Assembly (NCBI GenBank): GCA_021155145.1
Contig: JAJNPX010000105.1
Location: forward strand, 1 to 7,745
Source of the DNA: Acidisarcina sp.
Lineage (GTDB): Bacteria; Acidobacteriota; Blastocatellia; Pyrinomonadales; Pyrinomonadaceae
Direction of reading: 5' to 3'
DNA length: 7,745 bases
In this document: positions 1 to 6,405 of the stretch, piece after piece
How the letters are laid out: each line of letters starts with the position of its first letter
Numbering within the stretch: the stretch's first letter is position 1
Made by a program: the position numbers and the translations under genes
Notes under the pieces: generated by a model
Databases searched by the model: none
What the model saw: only the letters and a program-made list of their open reading frames with translations
Told to the model about the DNA's origin: nothing

Positions 1-1988
1 TCTCGATGCTGGAGTCAAGTTTTGGCGAATCAGCCGCAAAACGGGCCTATCGCGAGCTGTTGGCGGAGGAACTCGTAAGCTCGCACACGCGGTCAGCCCC
101 GGCCGCCGTGAGGCCGAAAAGACAGAAGACGGTTCGATCACTCGACGCGGACCGGTCGGGCCCGTTCACGGAGCCGCAAACCCGAATTCTCGCGGCCCTC
201 GATGACAACGGAGGCGAATTGCTCTTTACCGAACTTCTGCGCGAGGCCGATGTGGGTGCCTCGCCGATCAACACTCTGGCCAAGCGTGGACTGATCGAGA
301 TCGCGGTGGAGGAGGTTCTCCGCGATCCGTTAAAAGGCCAGGTGCTCGCAGGCAAGGACGATCTCAAACTCAATGCTGAACAGGCGTTTGTGCTCTCCGA
401 GATCACCAATTCCGTCCGGCATGAGGAGTACCGGGCATTTCTGCTGCACGGTGTGACCGGAAGCGGCAAGACGGAGGTTTATATCAGGGCGATGCAGCAA
501 TCGCTGGCGCTCGGTAGAGGCTCTCTGATGCTCGTTCCCGAGATCTCGCTGACACCGATATTTTCCCGCCGGCTAAAGAATGTTTTCGGCGAACAGGTGG
601 CCATCCTGCACTCGAGCCTCTCGCCCGGCGAACGATTTGATGAGTGGCGTAGGATACGCGCGGGAAACGCGATGATCGTCATTGGGACGCGGTCGGCGAT
701 CTTTGCACCGCTGAAGGACATCGGGCTGATCATCGTGGATGAGGAACACGATGCGTCGTACCGGCAGAACGAATCGCCTTTCTATAACGCACGCGACCTT
801 GCCGTGATCAGGTCTAATCACGCCGATGCGGTCGTGGTGCTCGGGTCGGCCACGCCGTCACTTGAATCCTTTCACAATGCAAAGTCGGGTAAATATCAAT
901 ACCTGCAGCTCCAAAAACGCATCGGAGACCGCCCGATGGCGGTGGCTGACTTGATCGATATGCGTGAGGTGTTTCAACGGGCCGGAAAAGACGTCGTCGT
1001 TTCGGATCGGCTGCTTGGAGCGATCCGCGAGACCCACGAAAAGGGCGAGCAGACCATCATCCTGCTGAACCGCCGTGGATTCTCGTCATTCGTACTCTGC
1101 CGCAGCTGTGGCGAATCGCTCCGCTGTGCAAATTGCGACATCACCCTGACCTACCACAGGCAGCAAAACAAGCTCATCTGTCATTACTGCAACTACTCGG
1201 TCGCGACGCCGAAGCAATGTCCGTTTTGCGAGAGTGAGTTCCTGTATTTTGTCGGCCAGGGGACCGAACAGCTCGAAGGCATTCTGGAAAAGCGCTTTCC
1301 CGAGCTCCGGATCGCTCGCGTCGACCGAGACGCGATGAAAAGGAAGGGCGAGATCGACCGGACGCTGCTGGCCTTTGACCGCGGCGAGATCGATATGCTC
1401 GTCGGAACACAGATGCTGGCAAAGGGGCATGATTTTCACAACGTGACGCTGGTCGGGGTGATCTCGGTCGATATTGGATTGGGCCTGCCGGATTTTCGCT
1501 CGGCGGAGCGAACTTTCCAGCTGTTGACACAAGTGGCCGGGCGGGCGGGGCGCGGCGACCTTCCGGGGCGTGTGCTTATACAAACCTACTATCCCGACCA
1601 TTACGCGCTGCGATATGCCGTCGAGCAGAACTACGAAAAATTCTACGATCATGAGATACGGTTTAGGCAGCGAATGTCGTATCCGCCGTTTGTGGCCCTT
1701 GCTTCGATCATGGTCACACATCGCGACCTGGCGGCGGCCCAGCGGAACGCGGCGATACTGAAGGATTCGCTCACTCTTGCCGACGGGGGAAAAAGCTGCA
1801 GGATATTGGGTCCCGCGTTCGCGTCCGTGACGCGGCTGAAGAACGAATACCGGCTGCAGATCATCATAAGGTCCGCGAGCCGGCGTTCGCTGAGAGACGT
1901 GATCGAAGAAGGCCTCAAACGGGCCGAGGTATCGGGCGGCGGACTCCGCCATTACAGGATAGAGATCGACCCGATAAATCTGATGTGA
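1..1988 (+). CDS. priA: Primosomal protein N' (replication restart helicase PriA), 5' partial
   Basis: PriA is a 3'-to-5' superfamily 2 DNA helicase that recognises abandoned replication forks and reloads the replicative helicase. The frame is open to the left edge, so the ATG at 6 is probably internal. Residues are numbered from it (660 aa). Residues 51-110 look like the winged-helix region. The helicase core has Walker A GVTGSGKT (149-156), the DEEH box (245-248), the SAT motif (281-283) and QVAGRAGR (509-516). Eight cysteines (365, 368, 374, 377, 392, 395, 405, 408) form the two zinc-binding clusters typical of PriA. The C-terminal domain follows to residue 660 and appears complete. In E. 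coli PriA the Walker lysine is K230, whereas here it is K155, so roughly 75 or more residues of the N-terminal 3'-end-binding domain lie outside the window. The TGA stop directly abuts the stop of the convergent gene. Identification is secure. Confidence 0.97.
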   Translation, partial: SMLESSFGESAAKRAYRELLAEELVSSHTRSAPAAVRPKRQKTVRSLDADRSGPFTEPQTRILAALDDNGGELLFTELLREADVGASPINTLAKRGLIEIAVEEVLRDPLKGQVLAGKDDLKLNAEQAFVLSEITNSVRHEEYRAFLLHGVTGSGKTEVYIRAMQQSLALGRGSLMLVPEISLTPIFSRRLKNVFGEQVAILHSSLSPGERFDEWRRIRAGNAMIVIGTRSAIFAPLKDIGLIIVDEEHDASYRQNESPFYNARDLAVIRSNHADAVVVLGSATPSLESFHNAKSGKYQYLQLQKRIGDRPMAVADLIDMREVFQRAGKDVVVSDRLLGAIRETHEKGEQTIILLNRRGFSSFVLCRSCGESLRCANCDITLTYHRQQNKLICHYCNYSVATPKQCPFCESEFLYFVGQGTEQLEGILEKRFPELRIARVDRDAMKRKGEIDRTLLAFDRGEIDMLVGTQMLAKGHDFHNVTLVGVISVDIGLGLPDFRSAERTFQLLTQVAGRAGRGDLPGRVLIQTYYPDHYALRYAVEQNYEKFYDHEIRFRQRMSYPPFVALASIMVTHRDLAAAQRNAAILKDSLTLADGGKSCRILGPAFASVTRLKNEYRLQIIIRSASRRSLRDVIEEGLKRAEVSGGGLRHYRIEIDPINLM

Positions 1989-2600
1989 TCAATTGACCGC
2001 CGATGAGCTAAGCTGCGATTGCCCGAGCTTGACCTGTGCGTAGATCTCGGCGAGCGAGACCTTGCAGTTGATCGAGTCCATCGAGGCCACGTCATCGCGC
2101 TCGTTGTAGATCTTGTATATCCACTGCTTTGCGTTCTGTTTTGCGTAGTGCTCGATCCTCATTTCGTCCTCTTTGACCAGGATGCATTCTTTAACGCTGT
2201 CCAGCGCGAGAAAGCTCTCGAGCTTTTGCGTTTTATCGGTCGAGTTCGTCGCGCTCGATATGACCTCGATCACAACTGTCGGGTTCAGCAGGAGGTCATT
2301 TGCCGGATCGGCGAAGTTTGGTTCGCCATTCACAAAAACGACATCCGGGTAGCATATGAAATTGTTCTTTAGCCGAACCCGCATATTGCCGATGTAAATG
2401 TCGGTCTTGGTGCCGTGGATGCGGCTGCCGATCGCGATCGCCACGTTAGAAACGATAAGATTGTGCCAACGGTTCGAGCCCGAACGGCCAATGACGCGGC
2501 CATTCAGATACTCGCTTTTTACTGCGCTTTGACGTTCAGACATAAGGTAGTCTTCCTGAGATTTGAACTTCGGGGTTGCCGCGTGGGGTCTTTCGGACAT
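1989..2600 (-). CDS. Uma2 family (DUF820) putative restriction-endonuclease-fold protein
   Basis: This 203-residue protein fits the Uma2/DUF820 family, stand-alone proteins with a PD-(D/E)XK nuclease fold whose biological role is largely unknown. Family landmarks appear in order: an N-terminal helix with SQEDYL (14-19), SEYLNGRVI (29-37) with E30, H46 in a WHNLIV segment, YPDVVFV (84-90) with D86, VVIEVIS (109-115) with E112, and K126 in the TDKTQKLESF segment. D86, E112 and K126 are the likely metal/catalytic triad, so the fold looks active. Length is normal for the family. The ATG at 2600 has AGGA six bases upstream and AGGAG slightly further out, and it leaves the full family N-terminus. 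A second Met at residue 20 starts another MSER and is less likely. The gene is convergent with priA and divergent from lpxD. Similar genes are often multicopy in genomes, and no partner gene is visible here. Confidence 0.88.
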   Translation of the reverse strand: MSERPHAATPKFKSQEDYLMSERQSAVKSEYLNGRVIGRSGSNRWHNLIVSNVAIAIGSRIHGTKTDIYIGNMRVRLKNNFICYPDVVFVNGEPNFADPANDLLLNPTVVIEVISSATNSTDKTQKLESFLALDSVKECILVKEDEMRIEHYAKQNAKQWIYKIYNERDDVASMDSINCKVSLAEIYAQVKLGQSQLSSSAVN

Positions 2601-2667
2601 AGGTGATCCTGCTCCTGCTTTGAATTTCTAGCGATCCAGCCGTGGGCAACAAAGTTTTTGGGGGACT

Positions 2668-2695
2668 TTGATAGGGGAAAAATGTCTGGTAAAAC
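2668..2695 (+). promoter_or_regulatory. Weak candidate promoter for lpxD
   Basis: TTGATA (2668-2673, five of six matches to the sigma70 -35 box) is followed after 16 bases by TAAAAC (2690-2695, four of six matches to the -10 box). It lies about 40 bases before the lpxD start, in the 136 bp gap between divergent genes where a promoter must exist unless transcription reads in from elsewhere. The -10 match is poor, so this is a suggestion only. No clear promoter for the divergent Uma2 gene was found in the same gap. Confidence 0.25.
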
Positions 2696-2736
2696 TAGTT
2701 TTGCACACCGTCCTCTCGATTATCAAGGTACCCGGA

Positions 2737-3774
2737 ATGAAACTTAGCGAATTGGCAGAAATCACAGGCTCGACCGTCGAGACCGGCTCGCCGGACACAG
2801 AGATCAGCGGGGCCGCCGGCCTCGATCTGGCGGGTGAGGGCGACGTGTCGTTTCTTGCCAATCCAAAATATACACCTCAATTGAAGTCCACACGGGCCGC
2901 TGCCGTTTTCCTTAATCCGGGTATCGAAGCTGACCGAGGCGACCTCGCGGTGCTGCGCGCCAAGGACGCTTATGTCGCTTACACACGCGCTCTCATGGCC
3001 TTTCACCCTGTGGAACCGATCACACCCTCGGTACACAGCACCGCGGTGATCGACCCAACGGCCTCCATTTCGGAGAGCGTCGAGATCGGTGCAAATGTCG
3101 TCATTGGAAAGTGTTGCTCGATCGCGGATGGAGTAAGGATCTTTCCCAATGCGACGATCTACGACGGCGTCAGGATAGGCTCGCACACGGTCATTCACTC
3201 CGGCGTTTCGATCCGCGAGAATTGCGAGGTCGGCAAACGATGCATCATTCACAATAACGCGACGATCGGCTGCGACGGCTTCGGTTACGCAAAGGACGAA
3301 GACCGTCGATGGCTGAAGATCCCGCAGGTCGGACGCGTCGTCCTCGAAGATGATGTCGAGATAGGTGCAAATACCGCTATCGATCGTGCTTCGGTCGGTG
3401 AGACCAGGGTCAAACGCGGGGCGAAGATCGATAACCTGGTTCAGATCGGGCATTCCTGCACCGTCGATGAAGATGCACTGATCTGTTCGCAGACGGGCCT
3501 TGCGGGAAGTTCGGTCATCGGCAAACGCGTCATCCTCGCGGGCCAGGTCGGCATTGCGGGCCACCTAAAGGTCGGCGATGACGCGGTGCTAACGGCAAAG
3601 TCCGCGACCTCGCACGATGTCGAACCAGGCAAGGTCATTTCCGGTATTCCGGGGTTTGATAATAAGGAATGGCTGCGGAGCACGGCCGCATTTCGCCGCC
3701 TTGCCGAATTCGCCCGGCGGCTCAAAAAGCTTGAGGCTTTGCTCGACAAGTCAGGACCGCCCACTTCCGAATGA
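2737..3774 (+). CDS. lpxD: UDP-3-O-acylglucosamine N-acyltransferase (LpxD)
   Basis: LpxD transfers a 3-hydroxyacyl chain from acyl carrier protein to the 2-amino group of UDP-3-O-acyl-glucosamine, the third step of lipid A synthesis, in the cytoplasm. From the ATG at 2737 the protein has 345 residues, against 341 in E. coli. Residues 1-100 form the uridine-binding domain, including DVSFLANPKY (36-45). Residues 101-300 hold hexapeptide repeats of the left-handed beta helix, with NATIGCDGFGYA (174-185), the QIGHS segment with catalytic H239, and GIAGHLKVG (272-280) with H275. A helical C-terminus (308-335) follows. AAGG at 2725-2728, eight bases upstream, supports this start. The open frame extends to a TTG at 2668, but that adds 23 residues lacking family character. 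The usual neighbours fabZ, lpxA and lpxB are absent, so this lpxD stands outside the classic cluster. Confidence 0.97.
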   Translation: MKLSELAEITGSTVETGSPDTEISGAAGLDLAGEGDVSFLANPKYTPQLKSTRAAAVFLNPGIEADRGDLAVLRAKDAYVAYTRALMAFHPVEPITPSVHSTAVIDPTASISESVEIGANVVIGKCCSIADGVRIFPNATIYDGVRIGSHTVIHSGVSIRENCEVGKRCIIHNNATIGCDGFGYAKDEDRRWLKIPQVGRVVLEDDVEIGANTAIDRASVGETRVKRGAKIDNLVQIGHSCTVDEDALICSQTGLAGSSVIGKRVILAGQVGIAGHLKVGDDAVLTAKSATSHDVEPGKVISGIPGFDNKEWLRSTAAFRRLAEFARRLKKLEALLDKSGPPTSE

Positions 3775-3932
3775 GCGACCTTCAATTTCCCGACGTCCAC
3801 AGAAGCACGGTTCGCAACATTGACCTCCCTCCGAACGAAAGCCATGGCCCTGTCACAGCTTCCGATGCGCAAGAGCGAACACTAAAAACGAATATTCAGT
3901 TCGGAGACATCCTGCCGATGGTTGTGTTTTGA
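3771..3932 (+). CDS. Possible small protein overlapping the lpxD stop (53 aa)
   Basis: An ATG at 3771 overlaps the lpxD stop as ATGA and opens a 53-codon frame ending at TGA 3930-3932. This arrangement is typical of translationally coupled genes. The peptide is hydrophilic at first (starts MSDLQFPDVH), has no cysteine and no membrane segment, and ends in a short hydrophobic stretch, ILPMVVF. I do not recognise it. The nearest purine-rich site, AGGA at 3752-3755, is about 15 bases away, which is too far for a standard ribosome site, so translation would rely on re-initiation after lpxD. It fills most of the otherwise empty stretch between lpxD and msrB. It may be a real small protein, a remnant of a gene, or a chance frame. 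Confidence 0.35.
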   Translation: MSDLQFPDVHRSTVRNIDLPPNESHGPVTASDAQERTLKTNIQFGDILPMVVF

Positions 3933-3967
3933 TCTGGGGGTTGAAATAAAACCGGCTGGCGGTGGGT

Positions 3968-3979
3968 TATACTCTAGAA
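3968..3979 (+). promoter_or_regulatory. TATACT -10 box six bases before the msrB ATG
   Basis: TATACT (3968-3973) matches five of six positions of the sigma70 -10 box and is followed by CTAGAA and then the ATG at 3980. Initiation six or seven bases after a -10 box would place the first transcribed base at or next to the start codon, giving a leaderless message. No Shine-Dalgarno site precedes the ATG. The nearest -35-like element, TTGAAA at 3941-3946, is 21 bases away, longer than the normal 16-18, so the promoter is only plausible. Confidence 0.4.
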
Positions 3980-4441
3980 ATGGAGACTGTATCAGAAAGG
4001 CTTTCGGAATCCGGCTATGATATAACGCCGCTCGACAAAGAGGCCGTCGAACGGCTGGCCAGGGATCTGAACGAAGAAGAATATCGGGTCCTGCTGGATC
4101 ACGGCACGGAAGCCCCGTTTTGCGGGACTTTGCTGGACAACAAACTTGACGGGACGTATGCGTGCCGCCTTTGCGGGCTGCCGCTTTTCACGTCAAAGCA
4201 CAAGTTCAACTCGGGAACCGGGTGGCCTTCGTTCTATGCACCATTCGACAAAGACCATCTGGTCAATATCGAGGACAATAGCTATGGAATGCGGCGCATC
4301 GAGATCCGGTGCGCCCGGTGCGGCGGCCATCAGGGCCACGTCTTTCCGGACGGACCGCCGCCGACCGGCCAGCGTTATTGCCTTAACTCGGCCTCGCTCG
4401 AGTTTTTTGAAGAAGGCAAAGAGATCCCGCAAAAAAGTTAG
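3980..4441 (+). CDS. msrB: Peptide-methionine (R)-S-oxide reductase MsrB
   Basis: MsrB reduces methionine-R-sulfoxide in proteins back to methionine, repairing oxidative damage. From the ATG at 3980 it has 153 residues. No secretion signal is visible, so it should be cytoplasmic. It is a single-domain MsrB without a fused MsrA. Landmarks are CGTLLDN (48-54), zinc cysteines C62/C65 (YACRLCG) and C111/C114 (RCARCGGHQGHVF), SGTGWPSF (78-85) and the catalytic C134 in RYCLNSASL. The resolving cysteine used by some MsrBs within SGCGWPSF is a threonine here (T80). C48 is a candidate substitute, which is inference. An in-frame GTG at 3962 would add six residues, but it also lacks a ribosome site and the ATG is preferred. 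The stop overlaps the stop of the convergent downstream gene. Confidence 0.96.
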   Translation: METVSERLSESGYDITPLDKEAVERLARDLNEEEYRVLLDHGTEAPFCGTLLDNKLDGTYACRLCGLPLFTSKHKFNSGTGWPSFYAPFDKDHLVNIEDNSYGMRRIEIRCARCGGHQGHVFPDGPPPTGQRYCLNSASLEFFEEGKEIPQKS

Positions 4442-4914
4442 CGGTCGACGTATCCGCGAAAGAGGTTGGGATCGTCAAAAACCGGGTGCTTCATCGCCGC
4501 CCGCTTATCCATCAGGTTATTCATCGCCGAGGCCAACTCGGCGATCTTTTTTCTGGTGTGTCCCGGATTTAACATCCCGGTCATCGTCAGATCAGTTTCC
4601 ACGAGGCTGACCACCCATGCGTCCAGCGTGATCAAATTTTCGGTAAATCTCGAGGTATTGAGCCCGTTGGCCTTACCATGCCGGTCGTGCATCGCGCTCC
4701 TGCAGATGCCCTCCATGACCGCGAGGGCATTCTGGATGTGAACGACCTCCTTTTTGGCTTCGCCGATCTCGCCCAAAAGGGATCGGAAAATTCCGGTCAG
4801 GGCCGCGCTTACTCCGCTTTCGCTGATCTCACCCCGCTCGAGCATCATCAGCAGTCCGCGAAAAGACCCTTCTCTCATGAGAACGTCGATCTGATTTTGA
4901 GATAGTCCGGGCAT
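4438..4914 (-). CDS. Hypothetical helical protein with FliM-like N-terminal peptide
   Basis: I do not recognise this 158-residue protein as a whole. A strong Shine-Dalgarno site, AAAGGAGG six bases before the ATG, makes it very likely a real gene. It is predicted mainly alpha-helical from its pattern of Leu, Ala, Met and charged residues. It has no signal peptide, no membrane segment and a single cysteine (C71). The N-terminus, GLSQNQIDVLM (3-13), resembles the LSQNEIDALL peptide with which the flagellar switch protein FliM binds CheY, but nothing after it resembles the rest of FliM. The segment 50-75 is amphipathic and could pair as a coiled coil, and the C-terminus HPVFDDPNLFRGY (143-155) is probably less ordered. 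It lies 114 bases downstream of the amidohydrolase pair on the same strand and may have its own promoter. Its stop codon overlaps that of msrB. Confidence 0.8.
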   Translation of the reverse strand: MPGLSQNQIDVLMREGSFRGLLMMLERGEISESGVSAALTGIFRSLLGEIGEAKKEVVHIQNALAVMEGICRSAMHDRHGKANGLNTSRFTENLITLDAWVVSLVETDLTMTGMLNPGHTRKKIAELASAMNNLMDKRAAMKHPVFDDPNLFRGYVDR

Positions 4915-4938
4915 AATTGGCCTCCTTTGTCAGCGGCA

Positions 4939-4968
4939 ATTGTAGTCCCGGAATACTTTCCGACGCAA
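4939..4968 (-). promoter_or_regulatory. Candidate promoter of the 158-residue hypothetical gene
   Basis: Read on the minus strand, TTGCGT (4968-4963) and TACAAT (4944-4939) are separated by 18 bases. The -10 box matches five of six consensus positions; the -35 box matches only its TTG. Transcription would begin about 20 bases before the ATG at 4914, just upstream of the AAAGGAGG ribosome site. This suggests the gene can be expressed separately from the amidohydrolases upstream. Support comes from motif and position only. Confidence 0.3.
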
Positions 4969-5012
4969 TATATGACCCAAAAGAAAAGGCCGCCGGTAAG
5001 GGCAGCCATATT

Positions 5013-5028
5013 CTCGATCGCGATCGAG
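5013..5028. repeat. Perfect 16 bp palindrome after an amidohydrolase stop codon
   Basis: CTCGATCGCGATCGAG is a perfect inverted repeat that begins on the base immediately after the TAG stop of the minus-strand amidohydrolase gene. It could fold as a six-pair stem with a CGCG loop in RNA. No run of T follows on either strand, so it does not look like a standard intrinsic terminator. Its central 12 bases, CGATCGCGATCG, also occur at 2429-2440 inside the Uma2 gene. Confidence 0.75.
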
Positions 5029-6405
5029 CTATTTACGGTCCTTGAAGCTATCGAACAAATCGGTGTGCCTGCTCGTAAGCGGAATTGCCCTTCCATTGAT
5101 GAACAGGTGCTTGACGTTAGTACGAGGATCAAGAAGATCGCCGTCGGTGACGACAACATTTGCGATCTTTCCGACCTCTAGCGACCCGATCTTATCCGCT
5201 ACTCCCAAGATCTCAGCCGGATATATCGTTACCGCCTTTAAGGCCTCATCTTTGGGCAGGCCATAAGCGCCCGCCAAGCCGGCATGGTATGGAAGATCCC
5301 GATTCTCGGCGCCGGTGTCACCGGTCGAGATCGCAAACTTAACCCCTGCGGCCTGCAGCTTTGAAGGGCCCGCAAACAGATAGTCATAAGGATCATCGTC
5401 ACGAACCGGAAGGTTGTAAATACTGGTGAAGATGACGGGGATGTTGTTCTTTTTTAGTTCGTCTGCGGCTTTCCATGCTTCCTGGCCGCCGACGAGGATC
5501 GCCTTCACCTTCATCTCGGCGGCAAATTTTATGACGGCCTTGATGTCCCGCTCGCGTTCGGCGGAAAAGATTATCGGCTTTTCACCGCGTACGTACGGGA
5601 CCATCGATTCGAGACTTAGATCGGTCGCCGGCATCGGCAAGGTCTTGTCCTTGGCAAAGGCGTCCACCGCCCTGCCATAATTGACCGCGGCGGTGAACTG
5701 TTTCTTTAGGTCATCGATCTGCGCATCCCTGCGTTTGACCGCTTCGTTAAAATCGATCTGCGGGCCTCCGAACCCTCCAAACCCGCCTCCGAAACCGCCC
5801 CCCTGCGTTATCCGTGGAAAGTTGATAACAAGGGCGGCCGTGGGCTCGATGGCCATTTCCGCCTGTGTCGAACCATTCAGGTTAATGATCGTCCCCTGAC
5901 CCGCGATCACACCGCCGCGGGGAGCCGACATGACCGTCGTGATGCCATTGACGCGGGTGATATTCACATGCGATGAATGAGGGTTAACGGCAAGGAATGC
6001 TTTGGCGTTAGCGTTATTTGAGGCGATCTCGGAAATGTCAACCGTTGCGTTCGCACCCTGGCCGATCTCCAACAGGCCGAGTCCGGTCGCGGAATCGATC
6101 ATTCCCGGGTAAACTGTCAGGCCCTTGCCATCGATCCTTTCTGCGCCGGAAGGTGCGGAAATACCGCTGCCGACCGCGGCGATCTTTCCATTCTGGATCA
6201 CGATCGTCCCGTTCTCGATGACCGGGCCCGTAACGGTCACGATCCTGGCCCCGACGATCGCGAAGGTTCCGACACGGCCCGTTCGGTTCTGCTGCGAGCC
6301 GTCACTCTGCCCAAATAGGGCCGCCGATAGGATAACGAGCGAAACACAAAGAGATCCAATTCTCATAAATTTGCCGATGCGAATATCCAGGATAAAAGCT
6401 CTCAT
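5029..6405 (-). CDS. Secreted amidohydrolase-like protein lacking metal ligands (probable pseudoenzyme)
   Basis: This 458-residue protein has the amidohydrolase fold but probably not the chemistry. An N-terminal signal sequence is likely, with its hydrophobic core at about 18-31. Family landmarks are VGARIVTVTG (51-60), the strand with DGKGLTVYPGMID (92-104), TRVNGITT (150-157), ISTGDTG (359-365) and the C-terminal GSLEVGKIANVVV (407-419). The metal-binding H-x-H that should follow the PGMID segment is A106 and G108. The two later histidine positions appear as S281 (IIFSAER) and V305 (LVGGQEAW), by eye alignment. A glycine-phenylalanine stretch, GGGFGGGFGGFGG, occupies 202-214. The start at 6405 is supported by GGAGG six bases upstream and a 4-base ATGA overlap with the preceding gene. 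An internal Met at 14 lacks a ribosome site. It may assist the adjacent intact enzyme. Confidence 0.85.
   Translation of the reverse strand: MRAFILDIRIGKFMRIGSLCVSLVILSAALFGQSDGSQQNRTGRVGTFAIVGARIVTVTGPVIENGTIVIQNGKIAAVGSGISAPSGAERIDGKGLTVYPGMIDSATGLGLLEIGQGANATVDISEIASNNANAKAFLAVNPHSSHVNITRVNGITTVMSAPRGGVIAGQGTIINLNGSTQAEMAIEPTAALVINFPRITQGGGFGGGFGGFGGPQIDFNEAVKRRDAQIDDLKKQFTAAVNYGRAVDAFAKDKTLPMPATDLSLESMVPYVRGEKPIIFSAERERDIKAVIKFAAEMKVKAILVGGQEAWKAADELKKNNIPVIFTSIYNLPVRDDDPYDYLFAGPSKLQAAGVKFAISTGDTGAENRDLPYHAGLAGAYGLPKDEALKAVTIYPAEILGVADKIGSLEVGKIANVVVTDGDLLDPRTNVKHLFINGRAIPLTSRHTDLFDSFKDRK

Noticed and set aside
1086..1952. Long open frame (288 codons) on the minus strand inside priA
   Set aside because: It lies wholly within the conserved helicase and zinc regions of priA, has no family motif, and is expected from GC-rich codon use on the opposite strand.
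1989..2600. Uma2 gene as part of a restriction-modification or defence island
   Set aside because: It is flanked by housekeeping genes, with no methyltransferase, toxin, antitoxin or mobile element in view.
2668..2736. TTG start giving lpxD 23 extra residues
   Set aside because: The extra residues lack LpxD character, and the ATG at 2737 has AAGG at proper distance and starts exactly where LpxD proteins begin.
2695..3564. Long open frame (289 codons) antisense to lpxD
   Set aside because: The lpxD reading has a complete family match including H239. The antisense reading is rich in Asp and Arg from the mirrored hexapeptide repeats and has no recognisable domain.
3951..3967. Inverted repeat ACCG-GCTGG-CGGT as a terminator after the small ORF
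   Set aside because: The stem is only four pairs with no T run, and it lies directly before the msrB -10 box.
5013..5028. Palindrome as an intrinsic terminator of the amidohydrolase operon
   Set aside because: No T-rich tract follows the stem on the minus strand; AATATGGCTG follows instead.
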